DNA from: Papillibacter sp.
Lineage (GTDB): Bacteria > Bacillota > Clostridia > Oscillospirales > Oscillospiraceae
Reading direction: 5' to 3'
DNA length: 38,924 nucleotides
Assembly: GCA_012838125.1 (NCBI GenBank)
Contig: DUPW01000117.1
Coordinates: 1 to 38,924, forward strand
Positions 15,814 to 22,807 of the stretch are shown here, piece by piece. A model generated the notes under the pieces. It searched no databases. It saw only the letters and a program-made list of their open reading frames with translations, and was not told the origin of the DNA. Numbering within the stretch: position 1 is the stretch's first letter; every line of letters starts with the position of its first letter. The position numbers were made by a program, and so were the translations under genes.

Positions 15814-18012
15814 TTATTTCAGGTGGCGCAGGGCGCGCATGGCATTTAAGATGGCGATGACCGACACGCCCACGTCCCCAAAGACCGCCTCCCATAAGGT
15901 GGTGACGCCGAAGGCGCTTAAAACGAGGAGGATACCCTTGACCGCAAGGGAAAAGGCGATGTTTTGCGTCACGATGCGCCGCGTTTTACGGGCGATGGAA
16001 ACGGCGTCGGCGATTTTGCGCGGCTCATCCGTCATGAGCACCACGTCCGCCGCTTCGATGGAGGCATCTGAACCGAGGGCGCCCATGGCGATGCCCACAT
16101 CGGCAATGGCGAGGACGGGAGCGTCGTTGATACCGTCACCCACGTACAGAAGGGGGCCGGCGCTCTCCTTTTTCAGCTCCTCGATGTGCTCCACCTTCTG
16201 GTGGGGCAGAAGCTCGGCGTAAACGGTGCCGATGCCTAGCTTTTTCCCCACCGCCTCCGCCGCAGGGCGGGTGTCGCCGGAAAGGAGGGCTGTTTTTTCG
16301 ATGCCGAGGCGGCGCAGGCTCTCGATGGCCTCCTTACTGTCGGGCTTGAGGGTATCCGCTACCACAAGGTGCCCGATAAACGTGCCGTCTTGCGCTAAGT
16401 AGACGACGCTTCCTGCCTCAAAGACAGGCTCAAAGGCCACGCCCTCCCGCTCCATCAGACGGGCGCTTCCCGCGTGGACGACGGAGCCGCCCATGACCGC
16501 TCGCACGCCGTACCCCGCCGTCTCCTCGCCCTGAGCGATGCGAACGGGATCAATGTCCTTTCCGTAGGCGGCGACGACGGAGCGGGCGATGGGGTGGCTG
16601 GAGATGCTCTCAGCGTGGGCGGCAATCTCCAGAAGGCGCTCGGCGGTCATATCGCCGCGGGGGACGATATCCGTCACGGAAAAGGCGCCTTTCGTGAGGG
16701 TGCCGGTTTTATCAAACACGGCGGTGGTGACCCGGGCGAGGGCGTCGAGGTAGTTGCCGCCTTTCACGAGGATGCCGCTGCGGGAGGCGCCGCCGATGCC
16801 CCCGAAGTAGCTTAAAGGCACGGAAATCACCAGAGCGCAGGGGCAGGAGACCACGAGGAACATGAGGGCGCGGCTGAGCCACGTGGTAAAGGCCGCGCCG
16901 GAAATGAGAAGGGGCGGGAGGATGGCAAGGAGCACCGCCGTGCCCACCACCGCGGGGGTATAAGCCCGGGCAAATCGGGTGATGAAGCTCTCTGTCTTCG
17001 ATTTGCGGCTGCCGGCGGACTCCACCAGCTCAAGGATTTTCGACACCGTGGACTCGGCAAAGGGCTTCGTCACGGTGATGGTGAGCACGCCGCTTAAGTT
17101 GATAGAACCGGCCAGAGCAGCGTCCCCGGGGAGAACATCTCGTGGGAGGGACTCACCTGTGAGGGCGGAGGTGTCCAGCTGGGAGAACCCGTCTTGCACG
17201 GTGCCGTCAAGTGGGATTTTCTCACCGGGGCGCACCACGATGAGAGAGCCGACGGCGACATCCTCCGCCGCCATGGGCACGATGCCCGACTCCGTTTTGA
17301 CGTGGGCCACGTCGGGGCGGATGTCCATGAGGGAGGCGATGGAGCGGCGGGAACGGTCCACCGCATAGTGCTCGAAGGCTTCGCCAATTTGATACAGCAG
17401 CATAACCGCCACCGCTTCGGGATAGTTCCCAATGGCAAAGGCGCCGATGGAGGCGATGCTCATGAGAAAGTTTTCATCAAAAACCTCGCCCCGGGCGATA
17501 TTCCTCACCGCGCGCAGCAGGATTGAACCGCCGATGAGCAGGTACGCCGCGAGAAATATATAAAGCTGCGCCCCTTCCGGAGCGAAAAAACCAGCGGCGT
17601 AAAGCACTGCGCCGATGAGTTTCAGTGCGTTTCGGCGGATAAAGCCCATGGTGCCGCCTTGGCGGTGGCGGGCGTTATCGTCGGCATGGCCGAGGGCGGA
17701 GTGCGGGGTGCGTTTTTCGCCCTGCCCGCCCTCGTGCTCGTGGCAGCAGGTGCAGGCTTTTGCCGGTGTGCCGGATTTGCTCCGCTCCGTCATCACCACG
17801 TCCGGCTCGATGCGCCGTACGATAGTTCCGGCGGCGTCTTCGATGCGGGGGAGAGCGCTGTCCTCCGCCTCAAGTGTGAGCACGGTTGTGACGAAATCCA
17901 GCTCCGCCAGCTGTACGTCGGGCAGTTTTTTGATTTCCCGGAGGATTTTATCGGCGCAGTTTGCGCAGCAGAGGCCTTTGAGAAGGTACTGCTTTTTTAC
18001 AAGTATGTTCAT
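15814..18012 (-). CDS. cadA: Zn/Cd/Pb-exporting P1B-type ATPase
   Basis: A 732-aa heavy-metal P-type ATPase that pumps soft divalent metals out across the cytoplasmic membrane. An N-terminal HMA domain has GLCCANC (metal-binding C16, C19), followed by a linker with His and Cys (CTCCHEHE through HADDNARHRQ). The membrane CPC motif sits in SCPCALVISVPLSYFGG, typical of the P1B-2 Zn/Cd/Pb group rather than copper pumps. The phosphorylation motif is DKTGTLTKGAF, the hinge [23 protein letters not shown] 18012 has GAGGC six to seven bases upstream; the ATG at 18024 has none. The ArsR-family gene upstream and the operator-like repeat at 18042-18059 indicate metal-induced expression. zntA would be an equally fair name. 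Confidence 0.93.
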   Translation of the reverse strand: MNILVKKQYLLKGLCCANCADKILREIKKLPDVQLAELDFVTTVLTLEAEDSALPRIEDAAGTIVRRIEPDVVMTERSKSGTPAKACTCCHEHEGGQGEKRTPHSALGHADDNARHRQGGTMGFIRRNALKLIGAVLYAAGFFAPEGAQLYIFLAAYLLIGGSILLRAVRNIARGEVFDENFLMSIASIGAFAIGNYPEAVAVMLLYQIGEAFEHYAVDRSRRSIASLMDIRPDVAHVKTESGIVPMAAEDVAVGSLIVVRPGEKIPLDGTVQDGFSQLDTSALTGESLPRDVLPGDAALAGSINLSGVLTITVTKPFAESTVSKILELVESAGSRKSKTESFITRFARAYTPAVVGTAVLLAILPPLLISGAAFTTWLSRALMFLVVSCPCALVISVPLSYFGGIGGASRSGILVKGGNYLDALARVTTAVFDKTGTLTKGAFSVTDIVPRGDMTAERLLEIAAHAESISSHPIARSVVAAYGKDIDPVRIAQGEETAGYGVRAVMGGSVVHAGSARLMEREGVAFEPVFEAGSVVYLAQDGTFIGHLVVADTLKPDSKEAIESLRRLGIEKTALLSGDTRPAAEAVGKKLGIGTVYAELLPHQKVEHIEELKKESAGPLLYVGDGINDAPVLAIADVGIAMGALGSDASIEAADVVLMTDEPRKIADAVSIARKTRRIVTQNIAFSLAVKGILLVLSAFGVTTLWEAVFGDVGVSVIAILNAMRALRHLK

Positions 18013-18041
18013 AAGTCGCCTCATTTCGTGTGGTATGAACG

Positions 18042-18059
18042 GTTGAGCGGACGCTCAAC
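18042..18059. promoter_or_regulatory. Inverted repeat before the Zn/Cd ATPase, candidate second repressor operator
   Basis: GTTGAGCG, two bases, CGCTCAAC: a perfect 8-bp inverted repeat 30 bp upstream of the ATPase start. It shares the TTGA...TCAA core of the repeat before the ArsR gene. The 210-bp gap between repressor and ATPase has room for a separate promoter, though I see no strong one. Confidence 0.5.
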
Positions 18060-18222
18060 TGTTAGGGTAAAGTTGGGTGAAGTAAGCCGCAAGGGGGGCA
18101 ATTATCCGCCACCGCGGGAGCCGCCGTTGGAGCCGGCGCTGTTATGTACGCGCGGCGGCGCAAATCAAGACGCGCGGACTTGGGCTGGATGCTGCCGTGT
18201 CGCGCCTGCGCCGTGGGCATTC

Positions 18223-18588
18223 TCACTCAAGGACGTGCAGGAGGCCCTGATCGAAGATAGTGGAGACGTGGTCGTCGGCAAGGGAGTAGTAGACGACTCT
18301 GCCCTCCCGCCTGTTCTTTACAAGTTTAGCCTGCTTGAGCACCCGCAGCTGGTGGGAGATGGAGGATTTCGTCATACCGAGGAGCACGGCGATGTCGCAC
18401 ACGCACATCTCCGTCTGGGACAGGGCGCAGAGGATTTTCACCCGGGTGGAGTCGGCAAAGACCTTGAAAAGGTCCGACAGTTCCATCAGGTGCTCTTCCG
18501 GCGGCATAAAGCGGCGCACCCGGGCCACCACGTCTTCATGGATGCAGTTACAGTCGCAACGGTCCACTTCCGGCACGAATATCTGCAC
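18223..18588 (-). CDS. ArsR/SmtB family metal-responsive repressor (CadC-like)
   Basis: A 121-aa winged-helix repressor that leaves DNA on binding metal. The helix-turn-helix is VCDIAVLLGMTKSSISHQLRVLKQAKLV, and the wing GRVVYYSLADDHV. Metal ligands of the CadC type are visible: an N-terminal RCDCNC cluster and a CVCD pair in the alpha-3 helix, a Cys set that suits Cd/Pb/Zn sensing. The frame reaches 18657 without a good start; a GTG at 18588 has GGAGG eight bases upstream and keeps the N-terminal Cys cluster, so it is chosen. The gene is preceded by a promoter whose -10 lies inside an inverted repeat (autoregulation) and followed by the exporter. Confidence 0.88.
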   Translation of the reverse strand: MQIFVPEVDRCDCNCIHEDVVARVRRFMPPEEHLMELSDLFKVFADSTRVKILCALSQTEMCVCDIAVLLGMTKSSISHQLRVLKQAKLVKNRREGRVVYYSLADDHVSTIFDQGLLHVLE

Positions 18589-18602
18589 GTTGACCACCTC
18601 CA

Positions 18603-18632
18603 CAGTTGAATAGTTGTCTATATGTTCAACTG
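18603..18632. promoter_or_regulatory. Operator-like inverted repeat before the ArsR-family gene
   Basis: CAGTTGAA (18603-18610) and TTCAACTG (18625-18632) form a perfect 8-bp inverted repeat with a 14-bp spacer. It overlaps the -10 box and start of the repressor promoter, as expected for autorepression. Confidence 0.6.
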
Positions 18633-18657
18633 TACGCCTCATCCTATGCTCTGTCAA
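18629..18657 (-). promoter_or_regulatory. Promoter of the ArsR-family repressor gene
   Basis: Minus-strand TTGACA (18652-18657), 17-bp spacer, TACAGT (18629-18634, four of six consensus bases). The -10 overlaps the right arm of the operator repeat. Confidence 0.6.
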
Positions 18658-18659
18658 GA

Positions 18660-19060
18660 GGGGATGTCACTATTTTTTCGTTCCCATAAAAAACTAGATG
18701 TGGTTGCGGCTGAAACGCAGAAAGATGTGGTGAGGTTGCGCTGTGGGGGGATACGATGAAAAAGGGGGGGCATTGCGTTTGAGATGGGGGTTAGGTGCGG
18801 TAAAGGCGGGTCGGCTGCGTTTAATGTCGAGAAATATGGGGATGGGTGTGCTTCTGAGATGGGATAAATGGTGTTTGCCATTAAATTGAACGGCAATTCA
18901 AAGGGCGAGAAACCCACTTTTTAGAGAAACGCACTTTTTAAGGAGAGCCTGACGTCTCTGCTCATAAAGGGGCACGGGTTCCAAAGAGCGTGAGCGGCTT
19001 GGTGCGACAACCGTACGGTGAATATATTTCACTTTGCAGATAAGAGTGGGATTTCTCCGC
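18660..19060. other. About 400 bp without a recognisable gene, G-rich on the plus strand
   Basis: Between the ArsR promoter and the tcdA terminator I see only short frames without ribosome binding sites. The plus strand is strongly G-rich in 18720-18870 (several G runs of 5-7). No RNA gene or mobile element could be identified; it may be decayed sequence. Confidence 0.4.
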
Positions 19061-19065
19061 TGGAG

Positions 19066-19092
19066 ACAAAAAGAGCGCGGCTGAGCCGCGCT
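19066..19092 (-). terminator. Intrinsic terminator of tcdA
   Basis: AGCGCGGC (19074-19081) pairs with GCCGCGCT (19085-19092) around TCA/TGA; on the minus strand it is followed by CTTTTTG. It begins five bases after the tcdA stop. Confidence 0.85.
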
Positions 19093-19097
19093 ACCGT

Positions 19098-19871
19098 TTA
19101 CGGGTTATTTGGAATATATGGCCCCGCCATGTCACGAATCACTTGCGAGGTGATAATCAGGCCCGCCACGGAGGGGACGAAGGAGACGCTCCCCGGAACC
19201 TGACGGCGGGCGGCGCCGTTTCGTGCGGTGCCGGGGGGGCAGACGGCCCCCGAATTGCAGGATTCAGCCCCGTCAGAGAGGGGCTTGCGGGCTTCCTCCC
19301 GGGAATAGACGACTTTCAGGGCGGAAACGCCCCGTTTGCGCAGCTCCCGGCGCATTACCCGGGCCAAGGGGCAGATTGAGGTATCGTAAATATCCGCCAC
19401 CTCAAGGCGCGTGGGGTCCAGCTTGTTTCCTGCGCCCATGCTGCTGATAATGGGAACACCGATTCGATTTGCGTGCTCCACAAGGGCAAGTTTTGCCGAG
19501 ACGGTGTCGATGGCGTCCACGATATAGTCGCACTGGGAGAGGTCGAACTCCCCGGCCGTGTCCGCGGAATAGAACTGCTGCATCGCCACGACCTCACAGC
19601 GGGGGTTGATATCCAGGATACGCTCCCGCATGACCTCCACCTTCGGCCTTCCGATGGTGCTGTGCAGGGCGATAATCTGGCGGTTTAGGTTCGTCAGGCA
19701 CACGGTGTCATCGTCAACTAAAATCAGACGTCCCACGCCGGAGCGGGCCAGTGCCTCCGCCGTAAAGGAGCCTACGCCGCCGATGCCGAACACCGCCACG
19801 CACCGGCCGGCAAGATGCTTCATGGCCGATTCTCCGAGGAGCAGCTGCGTTCTGGAAAATTCGTTCTGCAT
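19098..19871 (-). CDS. tcdA: tRNA threonylcarbamoyladenosine dehydratase (TcdA, ThiF/E1-like)
   Basis: A 257-aa E1-like ATP-dependent enzyme that cyclises t6A37 of tRNA to ct6A. The ATP-binding loop is VFGIGGVGSFTAEALARSGVG, followed by LVDDDTVCLTNLNRQ, the arrangement of the TcdA/CsdL branch of the ThiF superfamily. DYIVDAIDTVSAK and the SSMGAGNKLDPT segment also match. Residues near the C-terminus carry a Cys-containing loop (ESCNSGAVCPPG) before the final helix. The frame opens at 19964, but the ATG at 19871 (MQNEFSRTQLLLG) has AAAAGGA upstream and fits the family N-terminus. In E. coli this gene is functionally linked to a cysteine desulfurase system; here it follows cysK with its own promoter. 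Confidence 0.9.
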   Translation of the reverse strand: MQNEFSRTQLLLGESAMKHLAGRCVAVFGIGGVGSFTAEALARSGVGRLILVDDDTVCLTNLNRQIIALHSTIGRPKVEVMRERILDINPRCEVVAMQQFYSADTAGEFDLSQCDYIVDAIDTVSAKLALVEHANRIGVPIISSMGAGNKLDPTRLEVADIYDTSICPLARVMRRELRKRGVSALKVVYSREEARKPLSDGAESCNSGAVCPPGTARNGAARRQVPGSVSFVPSVAGLIITSQVIRDMAGPYIPNNP

Positions 19872-19928
19872 AATAATGCGTCCTTTTGTAAAATTGGCGG
19901 GGCGGCTGGCGCCCGCCTTGTACGAGAC

Positions 19929-19957
19929 AATGTAAAATCGGGGCCTGTCTTTGTCAA
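19929..19957 (-). promoter_or_regulatory. Promoter of tcdA
   Basis: Minus-strand TTGACA (19952-19957), 17-bp spacer, TACATT (19929-19934), about 58 bp before the tcdA start codon. Confidence 0.6.
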
Positions 19958-19981
19958 GCGGCAAATATTCAGTCCTTATCG

Positions 19982-20018
19982 TGCCGAAAGCGCCGCTAAA
20001 GTGGCGGCGCTTTCGGCA
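19982..20018 (-). terminator. Long perfect hairpin after cysK, terminator-like without a T-run
   Basis: TGCCGAAAGCGCCGC (19982-19996) and its exact complement (20004-20018) form a 15-bp stem with a 7-base loop between cysK and the tcdA promoter. No T-run follows on either strand, so it may protect the cysK mRNA 3' end rather than stop transcription alone. Confidence 0.5.
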
Positions 20019-20054
20019 GTCATGAAGAAGGTAGAGGTAAAAGATGAAAACGGA

Positions 20055-20987
20055 TTACTCCGAGAACAGCGGTGTGGAAAGGTAGCGCTCGCCGGTGTCG
20101 GGCAGAATAGCGACGATGGTCTTGCCTTCGTTTTCAGGCCGTTTGGCCAACTCCGTCGCCGCCCAGACCGCGGCGCCCGAGGAGATACCCACCAGCAGGC
20201 CTTCCGACTTGGAGAGGAGACGGCTTGCGGCAAAGGCGTCCTCATTTTTCACGGGAATGATTTCATCGTAAACGGCGGTGTTGAGCACTTCCGGCACGAA
20301 ACCGGCGCCGATACCCTGAATTTTGTGTGCGCCGGCCCGCCCGTCGGAGAGAACGGGGGAATCAAAGGGCTCTACGGCGATGACTTTGATGTTCGGGTTT
20401 TTCGATTTCAGGTATTCGCCCGTGCCCGTGATGGTGCCGCCCGTACCGATACCGGCCACGAGAATGTCCACCTTGCCGTCCGTATCCTCCCAGATTTCCG
20501 GACCCGTTGTGCGCCGGTGGATTTCCGGGTTGGCGGGGTTTTCAAACTGGCCGGGGATAAAGCTGTTCGGGATTTCCTCCTTAAGCTCCAGCGCCTTTTC
20601 GATGGCGCCCTTCATGCCCCTGACCCCTTCCGTCAGAACTACCTCCGCGCCGTAGGCCTTGAGGAGGTTGCGGCGCTCCACGCTCATAGTCTCCGGCATG
20701 GTGAGGATGACGCGGTACCCTCGTGCGGCGGCGACGGAGGCAAGGCCGATGCCCGTGTTGCCGCTGGTGGGCTCGATGATGACTGAGCCGGGATTTAAAA
20801 TACCCCGGTTCTCGGCGTCTTCAATCATCGCCTTGGCAATGCGGTCTTTTACGCTTCCCGCGGGGTTAAAGTACTCCAGTTTGCCAATGAGCGTGGCCTT
20901 CAGTTCGTTGTATTTGCCGTATCCGCTCAGCTCCAAAAGTGGTGTTTTGCCGATGAGTTCCGTTAAACTCTTATAAATCTTTGCCAT
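20055..20987 (-). CDS. cysK: Cysteine synthase A (O-acetylserine sulfhydrylase)
   Basis: A 310-aa PLP enzyme making cysteine from O-acetylserine and sulfide. The PLP lysine is in [19 protein letters not shown], the substrate loop is [19 protein letters not shown], the phosphate-binding Gly-rich loop [16 protein letters not shown], and the C-terminal [10 protein letters not shown] is diagnostic of CysK/CysM. The length is standard. An AGGGAGG ribosome binding site precedes the ATG. The gene diverges from the Rrf2 regulator across a 204-bp region with a 26-bp site at its start, which strongly suggests repression by that regulator when cysteine is plentiful. Confidence 0.96.
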   Translation of the reverse strand: MAKIYKSLTELIGKTPLLELSGYGKYNELKATLIGKLEYFNPAGSVKDRIAKAMIEDAENRGILNPGSVIIEPTSGNTGIGLASVAAARGYRVILTMPETMSVERRNLLKAYGAEVVLTEGVRGMKGAIEKALELKEEIPNSFIPGQFENPANPEIHRRTTGPEIWEDTDGKVDILVAGIGTGGTITGTGEYLKSKNPNIKVIAVEPFDSPVLSDGRAGAHKIQGIGAGFVPEVLNTAVYDEIIPVKNEDAFAASRLLSKSEGLLVGISSGAAVWAATELAKRPENEGKTIVAILPDTGERYLSTPLFSE

Positions 20988-21019
20988 AGTCGACGCCTCC
21001 CTATAAAAAACTAAATTGA

Positions 21020-21045
21020 CATTTCATATATGACTTATATGTATT
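21020..21045 (-). promoter_or_regulatory. Candidate Rrf2-family (CymR-like) operator of cysK
   Basis: Minus strand: AATACATATAA, six variable bases, TATGAAATG. The identical 20 fixed bases occur at the start of the Rrf2 gene (21155-21180). This copy covers about -5 to +21 of the cysK transcript, a repressor position. Confidence 0.7.
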
Positions 21046-21047
21046 TC

Positions 21048-21076
21048 AATATACGCAGGGGAAGGTGATTTGTCAA
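21048..21076 (-). promoter_or_regulatory. Promoter of cysK
   Basis: Minus-strand TTGACA (21071-21076), 17-bp spacer, TATATT (21048-21053). The predicted start near 21041 falls in the shared operator. Confidence 0.8.
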
Positions 21077-21122
21077 GCGGTTTTAAAGAAAAAAATAAAA
21101 GAGAAAATGGCGGCACGGCGTC

Positions 21123-21151
21123 TTGACAAACGCCCCGGGTTTTCGTATCAT
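21123..21151 (+). promoter_or_regulatory. Promoter of the Rrf2 regulator and sulfur amino acid operon
   Basis: TTGACA (21123-21128), 17-bp spacer, TATCAT (21146-21151). Start expected near 21158, within the second copy of the shared operator. Confidence 0.8.
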
Positions 21152-21154
21152 GAC

Positions 21155-21180
21155 AATACATATAACATTAGTATGAAATG
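21155..21180 (+). promoter_or_regulatory. Candidate Rrf2-family operator, autoregulatory copy
   Basis: AATACATATAA, six variable bases, TATGAAATG, matching the cysK copy at all 20 fixed positions. It ends 11 bp before the regulator start codon and covers the predicted transcription start. Confidence 0.7.
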
Positions 21181-21191
21181 AGGCGCGTGAG

Positions 21192-21638
21192 ATGAGAATT
21201 TCAGCGAAGGGACGCTACGCACTGTGCGCAACGGTGAGCCTTGCGCAGAGTTACAGCTCCGGTGAATACATCACCGTTTTGAGCATCTCCGAGCGGCTCG
21301 GCATCTCAAAGATTTATCTGGAGCAGGTGTTTTCGCTCCTCAAGCGCGGCGGCATCGTCAGCTCCATTAAGGGGGCGCAGGGGGGCTATCAGCTGGCCCG
21401 CTCGCCGGATACGATTAAGGTTTACGATATTCTTGCAGCGGTGGAGACCTCTCTTTTTGAAGATAACGACGAAACCGTCACGGAGTCGGCGCCGCATATA
21501 GAAGCGGCGGTGCGGGAGATGGTCTACCGCAGAATAGACGACGTACTGTTTAAGACCCTTCAGGAGACGTCTTTGCAGGATCTCGTCAGCGAGGCGGAGA
21601 AAAACGACCCCTCGGAGACGTACATGTACTATATATAG
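21192..21638 (+). CDS. Rrf2 family transcriptional regulator, CymR-like
   Basis: A 148-aa Rrf2 repressor. The N-terminal winged helix (MRISAKGRYALCATVSLAQ, then ISERLGISKIYLEQVFSLLKRGGIVSSIKGAQGGYQLAR) is canonical. The three-cysteine iron-sulfur site of IscR is absent (only C12), which fits CymR, the cysteine metabolism repressor that in Bacillus works with CysK, rather than IscR. It lies between cysK and the trans-sulfuration genes, and matched 26-bp sites cover both divergent starts. GAGGC nine bases upstream serves as ribosome binding site. Control of cysteine and methionine interconversion is inferred from context and sites. Confidence 0.9.
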   Translation: MRISAKGRYALCATVSLAQSYSSGEYITVLSISERLGISKIYLEQVFSLLKRGGIVSSIKGAQGGYQLARSPDTIKVYDILAAVETSLFEDNDETVTESAPHIEAAVREMVYRRIDDVLFKTLQETSLQDLVSEAEKNDPSETYMYYI

Positions 21639-21668
21639 TGCGCGCGGGCTGCGCAAAGGAGTGATGGT

Positions 21669-22805
21669 ATGGATATCGGAACACTCTGTGTCCATGGCAG
21701 TGACAAACGATACGATACAACCGGCGCCGTGAGCGTTCCGATTTTCCAGTCGGCCACCTTTACGCACCCCGGCGTCGGCCAGAGCACCGGCTTTGATTAC
21801 TCCCGCGTCCAGAACCCGACGCGGGAGTATTTGGAAGATGCCCTCGCCCGTCTCGAAGGCGGGACGGACGCGTTTGCCTTCTCCAGCGGCATGGCGGCGA
21901 CGGCCGTTTTAATGGAGCTGTTCTCCCCGGGGGACCATTTCATCGTCTCCGATGACCTTTACGGCGGCTCCGTGCGCTACTTCCGCACCATTTCGGAGAA
22001 AAACGGCCTTACGTTCGACGCCGCCGACACAGGGGACCTTGGCGCGGTGCGGCGTCTTATGAAAAGGGAGACGAAGGCCGTCTTCGTGGAGACGCCCACG
22101 AACCCCATGATGCAGGTGACGGATTTGGCGGCGCTGTCTGAGATGCTCCGTCAGGAGGGGGTGCTCCTCATCGTGGATAACACCTTCCTCACGCCCTATT
22201 TCCAGCGACCCCTTCAGCTGGGGGCGGACATCGTCCTTCACAGCGGGACGAAGTATCTCGGCGGGCATAACGACACGCTGGCTGGTTTTCTCGTCACAAA
22301 CCGGCCGGAGATTGCCGGGCGGCTGCGGCAGCTTTACAAAACCGTGGGCGCCTGCCTTGCCCCCTTTGACAGTTGGCTCATTATTAGGGGGCTGAAAACC
22401 CTTGCGGTGCGCCTTGAGCGGCAGGCGGAGACGGCGGAGAAAATCGCCCGCTGGCTTTTGGAGCATCCCCGGGTCACGCAGGTATTATACCCGGGGCTTC
22501 CGGAACACCCGGGCTATGATGTGATGAAAAAGCAGACGGCGGGCTTCGGGGCGATGGTATCCTTTAAGGTGGAGAGCGCAGAATTCGCCGTGGGCGTTTT
22601 GGAGCGGGTGCGGCTCATTCAGTATGCCGAGAGTCTGGGGGGTGTGGAGTCCCTGATTACCTATCCAATACTGCAGACCCACGCAGATTTGCCGGAAGAG
22701 GTGCGCCGGACAAAGGGGATTGACGACAGGCTCCTTCGCCTATCCGTGGGGCTTGAGTCGGCACAGGATTTGATGGACGATTTAGCGTATGCGCTGGAGG
22801 GATAA
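21669..22805 (+). CDS. Trans-sulfuration PLP enzyme: cystathionine gamma-lyase / gamma-synthase
   Basis: A 378-aa Cys/Met-metabolism PLP enzyme. YSRVQNPTREYLEDALARLEGG binds PLP phosphate, AFSSGMAATAVLMELF and the PLP-lysine motif VLHSGTKYLGGHNDTLAG are clear, and the C-terminal SLGGVESLITYP matches the family. Gamma-lyase (MccB, cystathionine to cysteine), gamma-synthase (MetB) and O-acetylhomoserine sulfhydrylase share this fold, and single residues do not settle it; the neighbours (Rrf2, cysK, PatB) suggest cysteine-homocysteine interconversion. AAAGGAG precedes the ATG; the next gene starts two bases after the stop. Confidence 0.9.
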   Translation: MDIGTLCVHGSDKRYDTTGAVSVPIFQSATFTHPGVGQSTGFDYSRVQNPTREYLEDALARLEGGTDAFAFSSGMAATAVLMELFSPGDHFIVSDDLYGGSVRYFRTISEKNGLTFDAADTGDLGAVRRLMKRETKAVFVETPTNPMMQVTDLAALSEMLRQEGVLLIVDNTFLTPYFQRPLQLGADIVLHSGTKYLGGHNDTLAGFLVTNRPEIAGRLRQLYKTVGACLAPFDSWLIIRGLKTLAVRLERQAETAEKIARWLLEHPRVTQVLYPGLPEHPGYDVMKKQTAGFGAMVSFKVESAEFAVGVLERVRLIQYAESLGGVESLITYPILQTHADLPEEVRRTKGIDDRLLRLSVGLESAQDLMDDLAYALEG

Positions 22806-22807
22806 AG

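Noticed and set aside
18654..18917. Minus-strand 87-codon frame upstream of the ArsR gene
   Set aside because: It is Pro/Ser/Thr-rich because of the G-rich complementary strand, overlaps the ArsR promoter and has no ribosome site or family match.
18980..19020. Slight resemblance to a group II intron domain V (GAGC...GTACGGT)
   Set aside because: The stem pairing and the GAAA tetraloop are missing, and there is no intron-encoded reverse transcriptase nearby.
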